Source of the DNA: Chryseobacterium ureilyticum
GTDB taxonomy: Bacteria; Bacteroidota; Bacteroidia; Flavobacteriales; Weeksellaceae
DNA: 64,000 bases
Assembly: GCF_900156735.1 (NCBI RefSeq)
Contig: NZ_FTOL01000001.1
Location: forward strand, 558,001 to 622,000
Direction of reading: 5' to 3'
Below the pieces are notes generated by a model. The model had not been told where the DNA came from, ran no database searches, and saw only the letters and a list, made by a program, of their open reading frames with translations. Position numbers and translations under genes: made by a program. Shown piece by piece: positions 25,937 to 34,317 of the stretch. Numbering within the stretch: the stretch's first letter is position 1; each line of letters starts with the position of its first letter.

Positions 25937-26632
25937 GGATTTTCTGAAAATATATTTTTGTTTTTGATAATTTTTTTGGTTGTTTCTCATGGGTGTATCC
26001 AGCTTTATATTCGCTGCATAATTGAACAAATTTGTTTGCACTTGGGTGGATAAATAACCCCTGTCTCCAATCAACGTACAATTGTTCATTTGATGCTTGA
26101 TATCTTGCAAAAAATGAATATAATGAATGCTTGCTGTAGAAATATCAAAACTTTGGAAAACTCCGGAAACAGAACAAACTGCATGTAATTTGTAACCATA
26201 ATAATAACTCGATTGAGAAGCGCAATAACCTTTGCTGGGAAACGAAAATTCATTTTCCTTACAAATTTTAGAGCGGTTCGCTCTTGCGTTTTTGCAGATT
26301 TCTAAAGGCATCGAATCTACAATAAAAGTGGTTTCCATCTCATTAAATTTAGCAACCATAAGTTTTCTAATATTTTCCAAGTGTAAGAAAAGCTTTCTTT
26401 TTCTGCGATTAAACACACTTCTCTCAATCATTCCCTTTAGTTTTGAATTAGAGAGGTATCTAAACAACTGATATTCTGAATCTATCGATAAATATTCTGC
26501 AGAAATATTTATTGCAATGAGTTCTAAATCAGATAATTTTGGTTTAATTGGTTTGAAATAAAAATTTTCTTTGATGGTTAATTTTCTTAATTCCTTTAAA
26601 ATAAAATCGTAAATTGCATCTAGGTTATTCAT
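25892..26632 (-). pseudogene. IS982 transposase, N-terminal fragment
   Basis: 246 residues, of which the first about 230 are IS982 transposase: FIVDSMPLEICKNARANRS (first catalytic Asp), YYYGYKLHAVCSV, and CTLIGDRGYLS (second Asp). After YIFRKS the frame runs into the IS4 element and ends with about 15 foreign residues. The third catalytic residue is on the separated C-terminal fragment, so the enzyme is inactive. Confidence 0.85.
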
Positions 26633-26709
26633 AATGTATTAGATTGGTAGTCAATACAATATACGAAATTTTCGTATTATGAGTAACCTTTTTTATAATG
26701 CACTACGGG

Positions 26710-26718
26710 TTAATATAA
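26710..26718. repeat. 9-bp target site duplication, right copy
   Basis: TTAATATAA, identical to 21052-21060, directly after the right terminal repeat. Confidence 0.75.
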
Positions 26719-26772
26719 TTGATTTTATTAAGTTTTCGGACTTTTGATAATGGCAATATAGGTATTTTTCAG

Positions 26773-26801
26773 ATTGGGGTTGATAATAAATCAACTCCAA
26801 T
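26773..26801 (-). terminator. Terminator after STAND gene
   Basis: ATTGGGGTTGAT (26773-26784) pairs with ATCAACTCCAAT (26790-26801) with one mismatch. It lies about 95 bases beyond the stop of the minus-strand STAND gene. Confidence 0.5.
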
Positions 26802-26895
26802 TGAGAGGTTAAACTGAATAGTAAACACTAAGAATAATAATATGTGTATCTCCTGTGCTTAATTATGAATTAGAAAGTGCAACATCTTTCCTAAT

Positions 26896-29805
26896 TTAAT
26901 TCTGTCTTATTAATGATTCGAGCTTATCATTATAAATTTTAAAGTTATCAGGATCATTACATATTTTAAATAGGTCAATGAGAAACTGATACATCTTTAC
27001 AAGATGTGTATTTTTTATTCCTTGCGATTCCAGAATTTCGACACATCTTAATTGATGTATTATTGCTTCATCCAAATTGTTTTTCAAAATGGAACTCTCT
27101 GATAATTTATTGTAGTAGCTAGATAATAAAAATTCATTTCTCTTTTCTATAGGTATTGAATTATGATACTTAATAGCTTTCTTAATCAATGACTCAGATT
27201 CATCAAAATTTTTGGTCTTTCGGTGAAGTTCAGATAATATAGTGTAACCTACGCCCACTTGTGCATCACTATAAAAATAATTTTGTTTTCTAAGGGCTGC
27301 TACTTTTTGAAGACATTTTAGTACGTTTTCTGGATCATCTTTTAAAAGATATGCCTGGGCTAGATTTTGTAATGAGGTAATAAACATTAATAAATCACCT
27401 TTTTTAAAATTGCGGGAATGTTGCAAATATAAATTGTTAGCTTTTCTTTGGTATTTAATAATATCATCCAAAGAATTTTCAATGTTTAATGTTGATGCTA
27501 GATTGTTATACATTGCTCCTAAACAAAGCGCATCTTTTCCTAAATATTTTTCAGTTCTCCTTATCAAGTCTGCCCATAATTCAGCGCTATTTTCACGTAT
27601 AAAGAAGAATGATGATAGATGCAAATATTCATTTTCAAGAAGTAAAAGTGGCTGATAAATACTTGCCCGATACTCTTCTTTGATGGTACTTAAAATTGAT
27701 TCTGCATATTTTAAAAATCTGAATGATTCTTTCGGGTTATTATAACCTTCTGTTAATCTATGTGTTATCCAGGATATATAAAACATGAAACCAATAAAAT
27801 CGCTATTCCTGGCTCTTAATCGATATATAATTGTTTGTTGCAGTATTTTATGGACTCGTATACTTTTCTTGTCATTCTCGTATTGGACAAGCCCTTTCCT
27901 TTCTAAAGAATTAATAGAGTTTATATAGCTTAGTTTGTTACCATCATAAAATTCCTTACCACAAATTAATACTAAATCTTCAATGATAATATCTGTAGAT
28001 GGGAGTAAGGCAAGATAATCCAAAAAGAACTTTTCTTTATCGTTGATACCTTTTACAGAAAATTTTTGTAGAATAAAGTCAAATATAGCCGTTACTTTAT
28101 TCTCCTTATCATAAAGGGCAATATCTATTTTGAGCAATTCATTATTTAGATTTTGTGTTTCTAAGGAATCAAATACAAACTCTAAAGTTAGATCAAATCC
28201 ATTCTCAATAGTTTTCGCAACAAGCTCTATGATGAGGGTGTTAAACTCAATATAATTTAAAAAAGATTTAAATACTATTTCGTCAAATTCCTTTGAACAA
28301 TGTAATTTAAACAAGCTGATCGCACTGTCATAATCCAAATGCGGTAGTAAGTACGGGTTTAAGGTTTTAAGTTTCGCTCGTGTAAGAAATATTTTCTTCC
28401 AATTTCTTAAACTCGCAATGGTATTTAGCGCAGAATAAGGCTCGTCATTTTCTTGTATGTCTAGTATGATGAGGTTATTTCCTCCAATTTTATCTAGCTC
28501 ATTCAATATAATATTAAATTGTTCATCTACAGTTTTATCCTTATCCAAATTGATACGTAAGTTAGCAAGTAACAGGTTATTAAAGACAAATGAACTTTCT
28601 ATTGATTTTTCGATATTTAACCATATGACGTTATTATATTTACTGCGGTTAATGGTAAGAAATTTTTTAGCAAATGTTGTTTTTCCAACACCACCATAAT
28701 TATTAACTGTAATAAGTTTTTTTTTGTTGAGAATATCAAATGCCTCCTTAAGTTCATTTTCCCAGCCAAATACTTCCTCTACATCATTGACATATGGAAC
28801 TAATGTCAAATCAAGATTTTCTAATGTATTTGGTCTTAGATTTTCTATTAATACAGCTTGATTTTCTTGTATGGATTCAACCGCTTTAATTCTATCCTTT
28901 ATTTCCTCTAATTCAAAACCAATTAATTGTATAAATTTTGAATCAATTCTTTGCAATATTTCAGAATCTGTTAAATTTAAAAGGTTTTGTAAGTCTAGGC
29001 TTGTCAGGCATCGCATTGAAGTTTCGGTTTCTTGTGAACATCTGTATATTTCAGACAAAAGAACCCTAAAAATAATTTCGATCGGCTTATCACCAAACAC
29101 CTTGTTCTTTAATAAGGATAATATGTTTTGCCTAATTTGGAAAATAGCTTCCTCTGTCGTAATTTCCCCGAAATCCCAGTGGACAGCTCTACAAAAATCT
29201 TCAACGATTAAATCATCCGAGAGAATATCACAGAGGGCTTTGTAACTTTTATTGATCTCAAGCTTTTTTACTGAAGAAATATTTTGGCGACTGAGTTTTG
29301 CTTGTCTTATCTTGTTAGATTCGGCTTTTAGTATTTCCCTATTTTTCTTTTTTAAAGATTCGAAGTCTGTAGAATTATCAAAAACTTCCCTGCTAAGCCA
29401 TTTTCCCAATAATTTTTCTCTTTTTTGTATTCCAGAATTGGTAATAAAAGAGAATTTTGGGGTAATATTATTTTGCTTGTACCTAAGGTAGGTTATAAAA
29501 AAATCAAACAGAGTATGTTTTATCTCCTTTGAATTTAAACTAAAATCTGAACTATAGCATTTTAATTGTGTAAATACAAAGATCTTCCCAACCTCTTTAA
29601 TATCATTGTCAACTTCTGTATAAATGGGACTGTCATCTCCATTTATAAAGTTGGTTATCCATTTTTTCAAGAAAGATAAGTACTGATAATAGAAACCTCT
29701 ATTTGTTGAAATTGCATCGCCATTTCTTTTAAAAATTTTAATTGAGTTTAGGTCTATATCTGGCATTCCAAGTGAACAGTTTAAAATGAAACTCAAATAT
29801 ATCAT
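26896..29805 (-). CDS. Nuclease-STAND NTPase with C-terminal TPR-like repeats
   Basis: A 969-aa protein from the first ATG at 29805; MPDIDLNSIKIF at 29766 is the more likely start. The N-terminus again looks like a Cap4/Mrr-type nuclease: RGFYYQYL, then E64/D66/D68 and FTQLKCY (Q80, K82). The NTPase has P-loop NYGGVGKTT near residue 367, Walker B NLIILDIQEND, and an FLTRAKL sensor, as in NB-ARC/AP-ATPase proteins. The C-terminal 300 residues are helical pairs resembling TPRs (LGAMYNNLAST, QNLAQAYLLKDD, GYTILSELHRK). The plan is that of Avs/Antiphage STAND or NLR-like proteins: sensor repeats, NTPase switch, DNA-cleaving effector. It is divergent from the graspetide-like operon. Confidence 0.8.
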   Translation of the reverse strand: MIYLSFILNCSLGMPDIDLNSIKIFKRNGDAISTNRGFYYQYLSFLKKWITNFINGDDSPIYTEVDNDIKEVGKIFVFTQLKCYSSDFSLNSKEIKHTLFDFFITYLRYKQNNITPKFSFITNSGIQKREKLLGKWLSREVFDNSTDFESLKKKNREILKAESNKIRQAKLSRQNISSVKKLEINKSYKALCDILSDDLIVEDFCRAVHWDFGEITTEEAIFQIRQNILSLLKNKVFGDKPIEIIFRVLLSEIYRCSQETETSMRCLTSLDLQNLLNLTDSEILQRIDSKFIQLIGFELEEIKDRIKAVESIQENQAVLIENLRPNTLENLDLTLVPYVNDVEEVFGWENELKEAFDILNKKKLITVNNYGGVGKTTFAKKFLTINRSKYNNVIWLNIEKSIESSFVFNNLLLANLRINLDKDKTVDEQFNIILNELDKIGGNNLIILDIQENDEPYSALNTIASLRNWKKIFLTRAKLKTLNPYLLPHLDYDSAISLFKLHCSKEFDEIVFKSFLNYIEFNTLIIELVAKTIENGFDLTLEFVFDSLETQNLNNELLKIDIALYDKENKVTAIFDFILQKFSVKGINDKEKFFLDYLALLPSTDIIIEDLVLICGKEFYDGNKLSYINSINSLERKGLVQYENDKKSIRVHKILQQTIIYRLRARNSDFIGFMFYISWITHRLTEGYNNPKESFRFLKYAESILSTIKEEYRASIYQPLLLLENEYLHLSSFFFIRENSAELWADLIRRTEKYLGKDALCLGAMYNNLASTLNIENSLDDIIKYQRKANNLYLQHSRNFKKGDLLMFITSLQNLAQAYLLKDDPENVLKCLQKVAALRKQNYFYSDAQVGVGYTILSELHRKTKNFDESESLIKKAIKYHNSIPIEKRNEFLLSSYYNKLSESSILKNNLDEAIIHQLRCVEILESQGIKNTHLVKMYQFLIDLFKICNDPDNFKIYNDKLESLIRQN

Positions 29806-29976
29806 TTATTGAAATAATTTGAATAAGAAAAGCATTCTTGAATCGCTTAAATCTAAAGAATCAATTGCTCAAGATTTTTATAGACAGTTAACCATTCTGT
29901 TTCTAATATGTTTAGTTTTTTCTGATGAAAATTGAAAGGATAATTATTATTTTTACGAGATATACCTGATACAGAT

Positions 29977-30309
29977 ATGAAGCCATTAATATTAGACTAT
30001 AAGATTGTTCGTTCGGAGCCAGATTTTGCTCCCAACTACCAATATGATTCATTAGAATCCCTCAATATGCTGGAAATTGACGGTACAAAGATCCCGCTAA
30101 TTGATGCATCGACCAATATTATGGTAGCGTTAGCTACCGTCACAAAAGTTAAAGCTGAAAGTGATACTAGTGCATTGTCTTTTGATTTAACTACCAGAAC
30201 TAAGGTAAGTGGTGAAAAAGATGACTATCATTTAGATTATGTGATGTATACTACAAAAACTCTTGTTAAAATGGAAAATGATGATACGCGTACTCCTTAT
30301 AACCAATAA
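29977..30309 (+). CDS. Candidate graspetide precursor with three repeated Thr/acidic cores
   Basis: A 110-aa protein with a probable leader at 1-50 (MKPLILDYKIVRSEPDF..., MLEIDGTKIPLIDA) and three repeats spaced 19-20 residues apart: ATVTKVKAESDT at 53-64, TTRTKVSGEKDD at 72-83 and TTKTLVKMENDD at 92-103. The pattern [T/A]TxTxVxxExD[D/T] places hydroxyl residues before a Glu/Asp cluster, the chemistry used by ATP-grasp ligases to form ester or amide side-chain links in graspetides (microviridin, plesiocin, fuscimiditide types). The next gene overlaps it by 32 bases and encodes such a ligase. The exact core is not one I know. An alternative is an unrelated small partner protein. Confidence 0.65.
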   Translation: MKPLILDYKIVRSEPDFAPNYQYDSLESLNMLEIDGTKIPLIDASTNIMVALATVTKVKAESDTSALSFDLTTRTKVSGEKDDYHLDYVMYTTKTLVKMENDDTRTPYNQ

Positions 30310-31264
30310 AGCAGATATTACAACTGATTTTGTAGTAAAAAAACTTAAAGAGAAAAAAATAGAGTTTTACAGACTAAACACTGAAGAGTTAGGCGATAAT
30401 GTTGAGGTAAATTTGGACTTTCATAAAGATAATTTTAAAATATCTGATAGGACAACTGGTAATCAAATAGATCTTTTGGATATTAGAAGTGTGTATTTTC
30501 GTAGACCAGAACTGCCCAACGATAATTCAGAGCTTAGTCGGGCTGAAAATCAATTTATACGCAATGAGATTAGTTATACATTAGAAGGTATCTATAAAAT
30601 TTTAAATTCCGCATACTGGTTAAATAATGTTAAAAATATTAGAAATGCTGAAAATAAAATATTTCAGCTGCGACTAGCGAAAAAAATAGGTTTTACAATT
30701 GCCCACAGTTTGATTACGACCAATGCTGGTTCAGCAATGAATTTTTATGGAATGAATGAAGAGGACTGTATTATTAAACCGATTCGTACAGGATTAATAT
30801 CTGATGACGGAAATGAAGAAGCGATCATTTTCACCAACAAAATATACCTCGACAAAAATAATGCTCAGCGTGTAGAAGGATGTCCAACATTTTTCCAAAA
30901 GCATATAAAAAAGAAAGGAGATATCAGGGTGACTGTAGTGGGAGAGAAGGTTTTTGCTGCCTTCATACACTCACAAGATTCTGACGACTCAAAAGTGGAT
31001 TGGAGAGTTAGCCAAGATGGACTAAAACACAGTATTTATATGTTACCAGAAGATATTTCAGCTAATTGTATCAATCTACTGAGAGAGTTAGATTTAAATT
31101 TCGGTGCGATAGATCTCATTTTAAATGAAAATGGTGAATATGTATTCCTTGAAATTAATCCCAATGGCCAGTGGGCTTGGCTCGAAAAATTACTCGGTTT
31201 AGATATTTCGGGTGCTATAGTAAATTTGTTAAAAGATAAAATTGATGAACGAGAAACTACTTAA
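30278..31264 (+). CDS. ATP-grasp peptide ligase, MvdD/graspetide-type
   Basis: About 328 residues from ATG 30278 (an upstream TTG at 30263 is less likely). The start MMIRVLLITNKADITTDFVV and YFRRPELP are as in MvdC/MvdD-type RiPP ligases. The ATP-grasp core shows IIKPIRTG, DIRVTVVGEKVFAAF, and the hallmark metal-binding end FLEINPNGQWAWLE. The family joins Thr/Ser/Lys to Asp/Glu side chains of a precursor peptide. It overlaps the precursor upstream and the membrane-protein gene downstream (20 bases), so all three are co-translated. There is no second ligase, no SPASM protein and no obvious transporter next to it. Confidence 0.85.
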   Translation: MMIRVLLITNKADITTDFVVKKLKEKKIEFYRLNTEELGDNVEVNLDFHKDNFKISDRTTGNQIDLLDIRSVYFRRPELPNDNSELSRAENQFIRNEISYTLEGIYKILNSAYWLNNVKNIRNAENKIFQLRLAKKIGFTIAHSLITTNAGSAMNFYGMNEEDCIIKPIRTGLISDDGNEEAIIFTNKIYLDKNNAQRVEGCPTFFQKHIKKKGDIRVTVVGEKVFAAFIHSQDSDDSKVDWRVSQDGLKHSIYMLPEDISANCINLLRELDLNFGAIDLILNENGEYVFLEINPNGQWAWLEKLLGLDISGAIVNLLKDKIDERETT

Positions 31265-31865
31265 ACTTAGAGAGCTGGTCTGGCCGTTGCTTGAAGAGGA
31301 TAATAATGATTACATATCTAATCAGTATTTAACAGAAGAAGTCGAAGACCTTGAGGAAAATCCAGTTCTGAAAATTGAGGATGAAAACCTGGATCTTGCA
31401 TTGCAATTACAAGGTAAGATATATCAAGAAGAAGATGATCGCAGAAAAGGTACCGAATCCAAAGCAGCTTTATTTATGGGATCTTTAAGTTTGGCAAATA
31501 CTATTGTAATAGGTGCAAATACATTAATATGGGGTAAGGAGATTCCAAGTGGAGTTATCAAAACTTCGGTATTTATCTCAATCGTTTTAGCAATTTATAC
31601 TCTCAGAACGGTATGGTTTTCAGTAAAAGTTTTGGAAAGGGGAACCTACCATGTGCTAGGCAATGAGGATATAAATATTTCAGGCGATAAAAATAAATAC
31701 AAAAGAGACATTATTTCATCATTTTTCAAAATCATAAAGGGTAATGAGGCTGTAATAAATATGAAGGTTTCGCATTTGGTTATGGCGCAAGAATATTATA
31801 AGAGAGCAATGTTTGTTATTTGCTTATATGCATTCATGGTTTTCTATTTTTGTTTTTTCCTTTAG
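31245..31865 (+). CDS. Membrane protein of the graspetide-like operon
   Basis: 206 residues from ATG 31245. The first about 60 are soluble and very acidic (LEEDNNDY, EEVEDLEENP). Then come three hydrophobic segments at about 68-88 (FMGSLSLANTIVIGANTLI), 95-115 and 185-206, with a soluble loop of about 65 residues between the second and third. RRKGTESKAALF precedes the first segment. I do not recognise the family. It could be an immunity, export or effector component; the coupled overlap with the ligase says it belongs to the same system. Confidence 0.65.
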   Translation: MNEKLLKLRELVWPLLEEDNNDYISNQYLTEEVEDLEENPVLKIEDENLDLALQLQGKIYQEEDDRRKGTESKAALFMGSLSLANTIVIGANTLIWGKEIPSGVIKTSVFISIVLAIYTLRTVWFSVKVLERGTYHVLGNEDINISGDKNKYKRDIISSFFKIIKGNEAVINMKVSHLVMAQEYYKRAMFVICLYAFMVFYFCFFL

Positions 31866-31886
31866 TGTTTTCCAGAATTTGTTTAG

Positions 31887-32000
31887 ACAAGCATCGCTCA
31901 TTTAAAACTTTGTCAAGTTTTTGATCGATTCAAATTAGGTGTTGACCTCTACGCAGATCCGAACCAATCCTTTAAAATCATTGTTTGCATTGAAAAATAA
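31887..32000 (+). pseudogene. Gene 3'-end fragment
   Basis: A start-less open stretch of 37 codons that reads like a protein tail (FKLGVDLYADPNQSF) and stops at 32000, at the base of a terminator. Probably the leftover end of a gene cut by an insertion. Low support. Confidence 0.25.
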
Positions 32001-32030
32001 AAGAGTCAGCATTTTACTAACTCTTTTATT
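31996..32030. terminator. Terminator hairpin
   Basis: AATAAAAGAGT (31996-32006) pairs perfectly with ACTCTTTTATT (32020-32030), followed by TTACT. It can end the graspetide-like operon 130 bases upstream. Confidence 0.65.
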
Positions 32031-32113
32031 TTACTATTGTGGTTTGTCTACCAATATGCGATTTCAAAATTAATAATTTTAGTGTGCGAATATTAATTCA
32101 ATCATAGCTGTAC

Positions 32114-32141
32114 CACCCAATTGATAATTTTTAATCGGGTG
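32114..32141 (+). terminator. Weak terminator hairpin
   Basis: CACCCAATT (32114-32122) pairs with AATCGGGTG (32133-32141) with one mismatch, followed by CTTTTTG. Confidence 0.45.
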
Positions 32142-32149
32142 CTTTTTGT

Positions 32150-32236
32150 TTCAACACTTTGACAAAAGATCAGCTATTTCAACATTATTTAGATCCGAAA
32201 GTGTATGTTAAAATTGCTGCCGAAGGTTACATTTAA
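32150..32236 (+). pseudogene. Second gene 3'-end fragment
   Basis: A start-less frame of about 28 codons (LDPKVYVKIAAEGYI at its end) that stops at 32236. It looks like a protein tail and, with the fragment at 31887, marks 31.9-32.3 kb as a scarred junction before the conjugative element. The remaining 32237-32511 shows no gene. Confidence 0.25.
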
Positions 32237-32462
32237 ATATTGGGCTACTAGATAAATTTATTTCCATGTTTAAAGACCATATTTTTTATATAGTCTCAAA
32301 ATTCCATAAAAAAAATGTTTTGATGTAAAGTTTTCGGTTTGTTGCTTCTTTTGTCGTAGGATTTCCGAAAGGAGCACTTGAACGGATTAGCTTTACATTT
32401 TCTAAGTAGATTAATATAAAACCTAAACCATCAAAATTCAAATTTTTATAAAAATTATAATC

Positions 32463-32478
32463 TTACGGGTAACCGTAA
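32463..32478. promoter_or_regulatory. Inverted repeat upstream of small gene
   Basis: TTACGG-GTAA-CCGTAA, a 6-bp palindrome with 4-base spacer, 34 bases before the ATG at 32512. Possible operator. Confidence 0.3.
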
Positions 32479-32511
32479 AAATAAAAATATCTGCAAATGT
32501 AATTTAGCAAT

Positions 32512-32715
32512 ATGATTAAAATAACATTACCAAGTAGCGATGCGATCAAGGCTATCAACGACGCTAAAGAGGACTGCCTCCAACCAATTGGCTTTTTTAT
32601 AAAGTACAAGGTTACATTTAATAAATTAACAATGGAAATCGAGCCAAATGAAGGATTTGAATATGATCCATCTGATATTTTTCATCTCGCATGGTACGCT
32701 AGAGAATACAAGTAA
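32512..32715 (+). CDS. Hypothetical 67-aa protein
   Basis: A small acidic protein (MIKITLPSSDAIKAINDAKE at the start, DIFHLAWYAREYK at the end) with a plausible alpha/beta composition and no membrane segment. It has its own upstream palindrome and an AT-rich promoter-like region. I do not recognise the family. It lies between the scarred junction and RteC, so it may belong to the left end of the conjugative element. Confidence 0.55.
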   Translation: MIKITLPSSDAIKAINDAKEDCLQPIGFFIKYKVTFNKLTMEIEPNEGFEYDPSDIFHLAWYAREYK

Positions 32716-33156
32716 GGCTATTAAATTCTTGAACGGAAAGATTTAATTACAAAAATTCCCAGATTAGATTAGGGTACAATAGAAGAGATTACTTAAATGG
32801 TGGTCTCTTTTAAGCATTAATTCTAGCCAGAATTTTGATTAAAAATCTTTTGTTTCATTTTATATTAGATAAAAGGAATAAATTTCATTGGTTTAATTTT
32901 TACAGTATCTTAAAGAATAATCTTTGTTTTATTGGGAAATAATAATTTTTTAATGAGCAAACATATTTCATTCAATTGCAGATTATGAGTATATTCGTAC
33001 GAATTCTGATTTAGTGTCGGCGAATAATAACTGACCTAAACTATTGATTATTAGAAAAAAAATATATTGTATATTTAATTTTATATCTCAACGTGGAGAG
33101 ATATAGTTTAAAGGGAAAACGACTGTGTGGAGGTTATTCACTTTAAAAAAGTAACC
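32716..33156. other. Intergenic before RteC
   Basis: About 410-440 AT-rich bases without a credible gene. The left end of the conjugative element may be in or just left of this stretch, but I see no clear attachment site. Confidence 0.4.
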
Positions 33157-33999
33157 ATGAAACAATTATATAAAAATATTCTATTATCAATCGAACAACA
33201 GGAGAAGAATCTAGAACGAAGTACGAAAAGCACCATTGAAGAAGCTTATCATATGGTTTCTTTTCTTCGTCAATTATTAAGCGATCTTAAAACCCAAATT
33301 GCTAAAAATGGTTTTGCTAGAGCCGACGACGAAGTAGTCTTTTTTAAGACTGTCAAGCCCGAGATTTTAGGAAAACTCATTTACTATAATAAGCTTGTCC
33401 GTTTGGAAGTTATTAACCCTGAACTTTATGATTTGGTACAAGCTTATTACAGCGAGCAGATCAAGCTTTTAAATAAAGAATATAAAAAGCACCTGGAGAG
33501 TTCGGATTTTTACTGGTATTATCGTTCTGGTCGCTGCGATAAAGACAATTCATATTTTAGATTAGGTAATATTAATTTCTTCGATGGTGTAGACAGTTTT
33601 TTCTTTGAAGTTGATATTGAGTTTTCTACCTATTATGATTATAAAGTCGCTCAGATCATAGCGATGGACTTGCTTTTTTCCTATTATTTGTCGAAAATTA
33701 GTCAGAAAGACTCCAATAACACCGGCAGTTCCCCTATGTCTGAAAATGGAAGTTTTTCTTGGACGGATTCCAAGAATGCGTTAATTGAACTGATTTATGC
33801 ACTACATGCCGCAGGTAGTGTGTCTAATGGAAGAGCTGGCCTGCGAAAAATGAGTAAACTATTTGAGGAAGTGTTTGAAATCAAATTGGGGGATATTCAT
33901 CATGCATTCCATCAGATGAAGTTCAGGGCAGGAGAGAAAACCAGCTATTTACTTTTCTTAAAAAGTTCTCTAGAACAATATATGGATAGAGAACTTTAA
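33157..33999 (+). CDS. rteC: RteC-family regulator of conjugative element
   Basis: About 280 residues from ATG 33157 (the frame extends to a GTG at 33127). The protein matches the RteC family by its helical N-terminal half with LIYYNKLVRLEV and ELYDLVQAYYSEQIKLLNKEY, FYWYYRSG near 125, and a C-terminal winged-helix-like part (ALIELIYALHAAGSVSNGRAGL, IHHAFHQMKFRAGEKTSYLL). In CTnDOT, RteC activates the excision operon in response to the RteA/RteB cascade. No rteA or rteB lies in the window, so its own control must differ or be remote. Confidence 0.85.
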   Translation: MKQLYKNILLSIEQQEKNLERSTKSTIEEAYHMVSFLRQLLSDLKTQIAKNGFARADDEVVFFKTVKPEILGKLIYYNKLVRLEVINPELYDLVQAYYSEQIKLLNKEYKKHLESSDFYWYYRSGRCDKDNSYFRLGNINFFDGVDSFFFEVDIEFSTYYDYKVAQIIAMDLLFSYYLSKISQKDSNNTGSSPMSENGSFSWTDSKNALIELIYALHAAGSVSNGRAGLRKMSKLFEEVFEIKLGDIHHAFHQMKFRAGEKTSYLLFLKSSLEQYMDREL

Positions 34000-34155
34000 G
34001 GTAGGTAGTAAATCTATTGTACAAGACAGGTAATCAAATCGATGACCTGTTTTTTATTGCCGAAATTTATGCTGTCCCGTTATACTGAATTTATTCGTAG
34101 GAATAACTAACCTGAAATTTACACAGCTGGCTTCGACAGTTCATACTTTTAGTAT

Positions 34156-34305
34156 GTACCAATATACTAGTCATAGGATACCAATACAAACTGGTGCCAC
34201 TATTAAAAAAATAACGAAAAAAAAGTTCATTTCTCTTGGTATATCCTTGGTACTACCTTGTACGATTTAGCGGAAAATCAAGGCCAATTTTGGTATGTAA
34301 ACCAA
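34156..34305. promoter_or_regulatory. Cluster of TTGGTAY motifs upstream of HTH gene
   Basis: GTACCAATA (34157), ATACCAATA (34178), CTTGGTATA (34235), CTTGGTACT (34246) and TTTGGT-6-ACCAAA (34288-34305) repeat one core in both orientations within 150 bases, ending 12 bases before the ATG at 34318. This looks like an operator array for the HTH protein or RteC. Confidence 0.5.
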
Positions 34306-34317
34306 ATGTAAAAGGCT

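Larger units (their letters stand above)
21061..26709. mobile_element. Composite IS982-type transposon with peroxidase/catalase cargo (5649 bp)
   Basis: The unit starts with CCCGTAGTGCATTATAAAAA (21061-21080) and ends with the exact reverse complement of these 20 bases at 26690-26709. TTAATATAA flanks it on both sides, so the whole segment moved as one. Inside are three cargo genes on the minus strand (21081-24205) and an IS982-family copy at 24375-26709 that supplies the right end. The left terminal repeat has no transposase of its own, so the IS982 enzyme presumably used a distant copy of its end. The IS982 transposase is now split by an IS4-family insertion, so the unit should no longer move by itself. 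Confidence 0.75.
24375..26709 (-). mobile_element. IS982-family element, interrupted
   Basis: Bounded by CTCGTAGTGCATTATT at 24375 and the inverted CCCGTAGTGCATTATA end at 26709. Without the IS4 insertion and its 9-bp duplication it is 976 bp, the normal size for IS982. The transposase runs on the minus strand and is broken after residue about 230 by the insertion. Confidence 0.8.

Noticed and set aside
28871..29245. 124-aa plus-strand frame within the STAND gene
   Set aside because: Antisense shadow of the nuclease-STAND coding region; Ser/Ile-rich low-complexity content.
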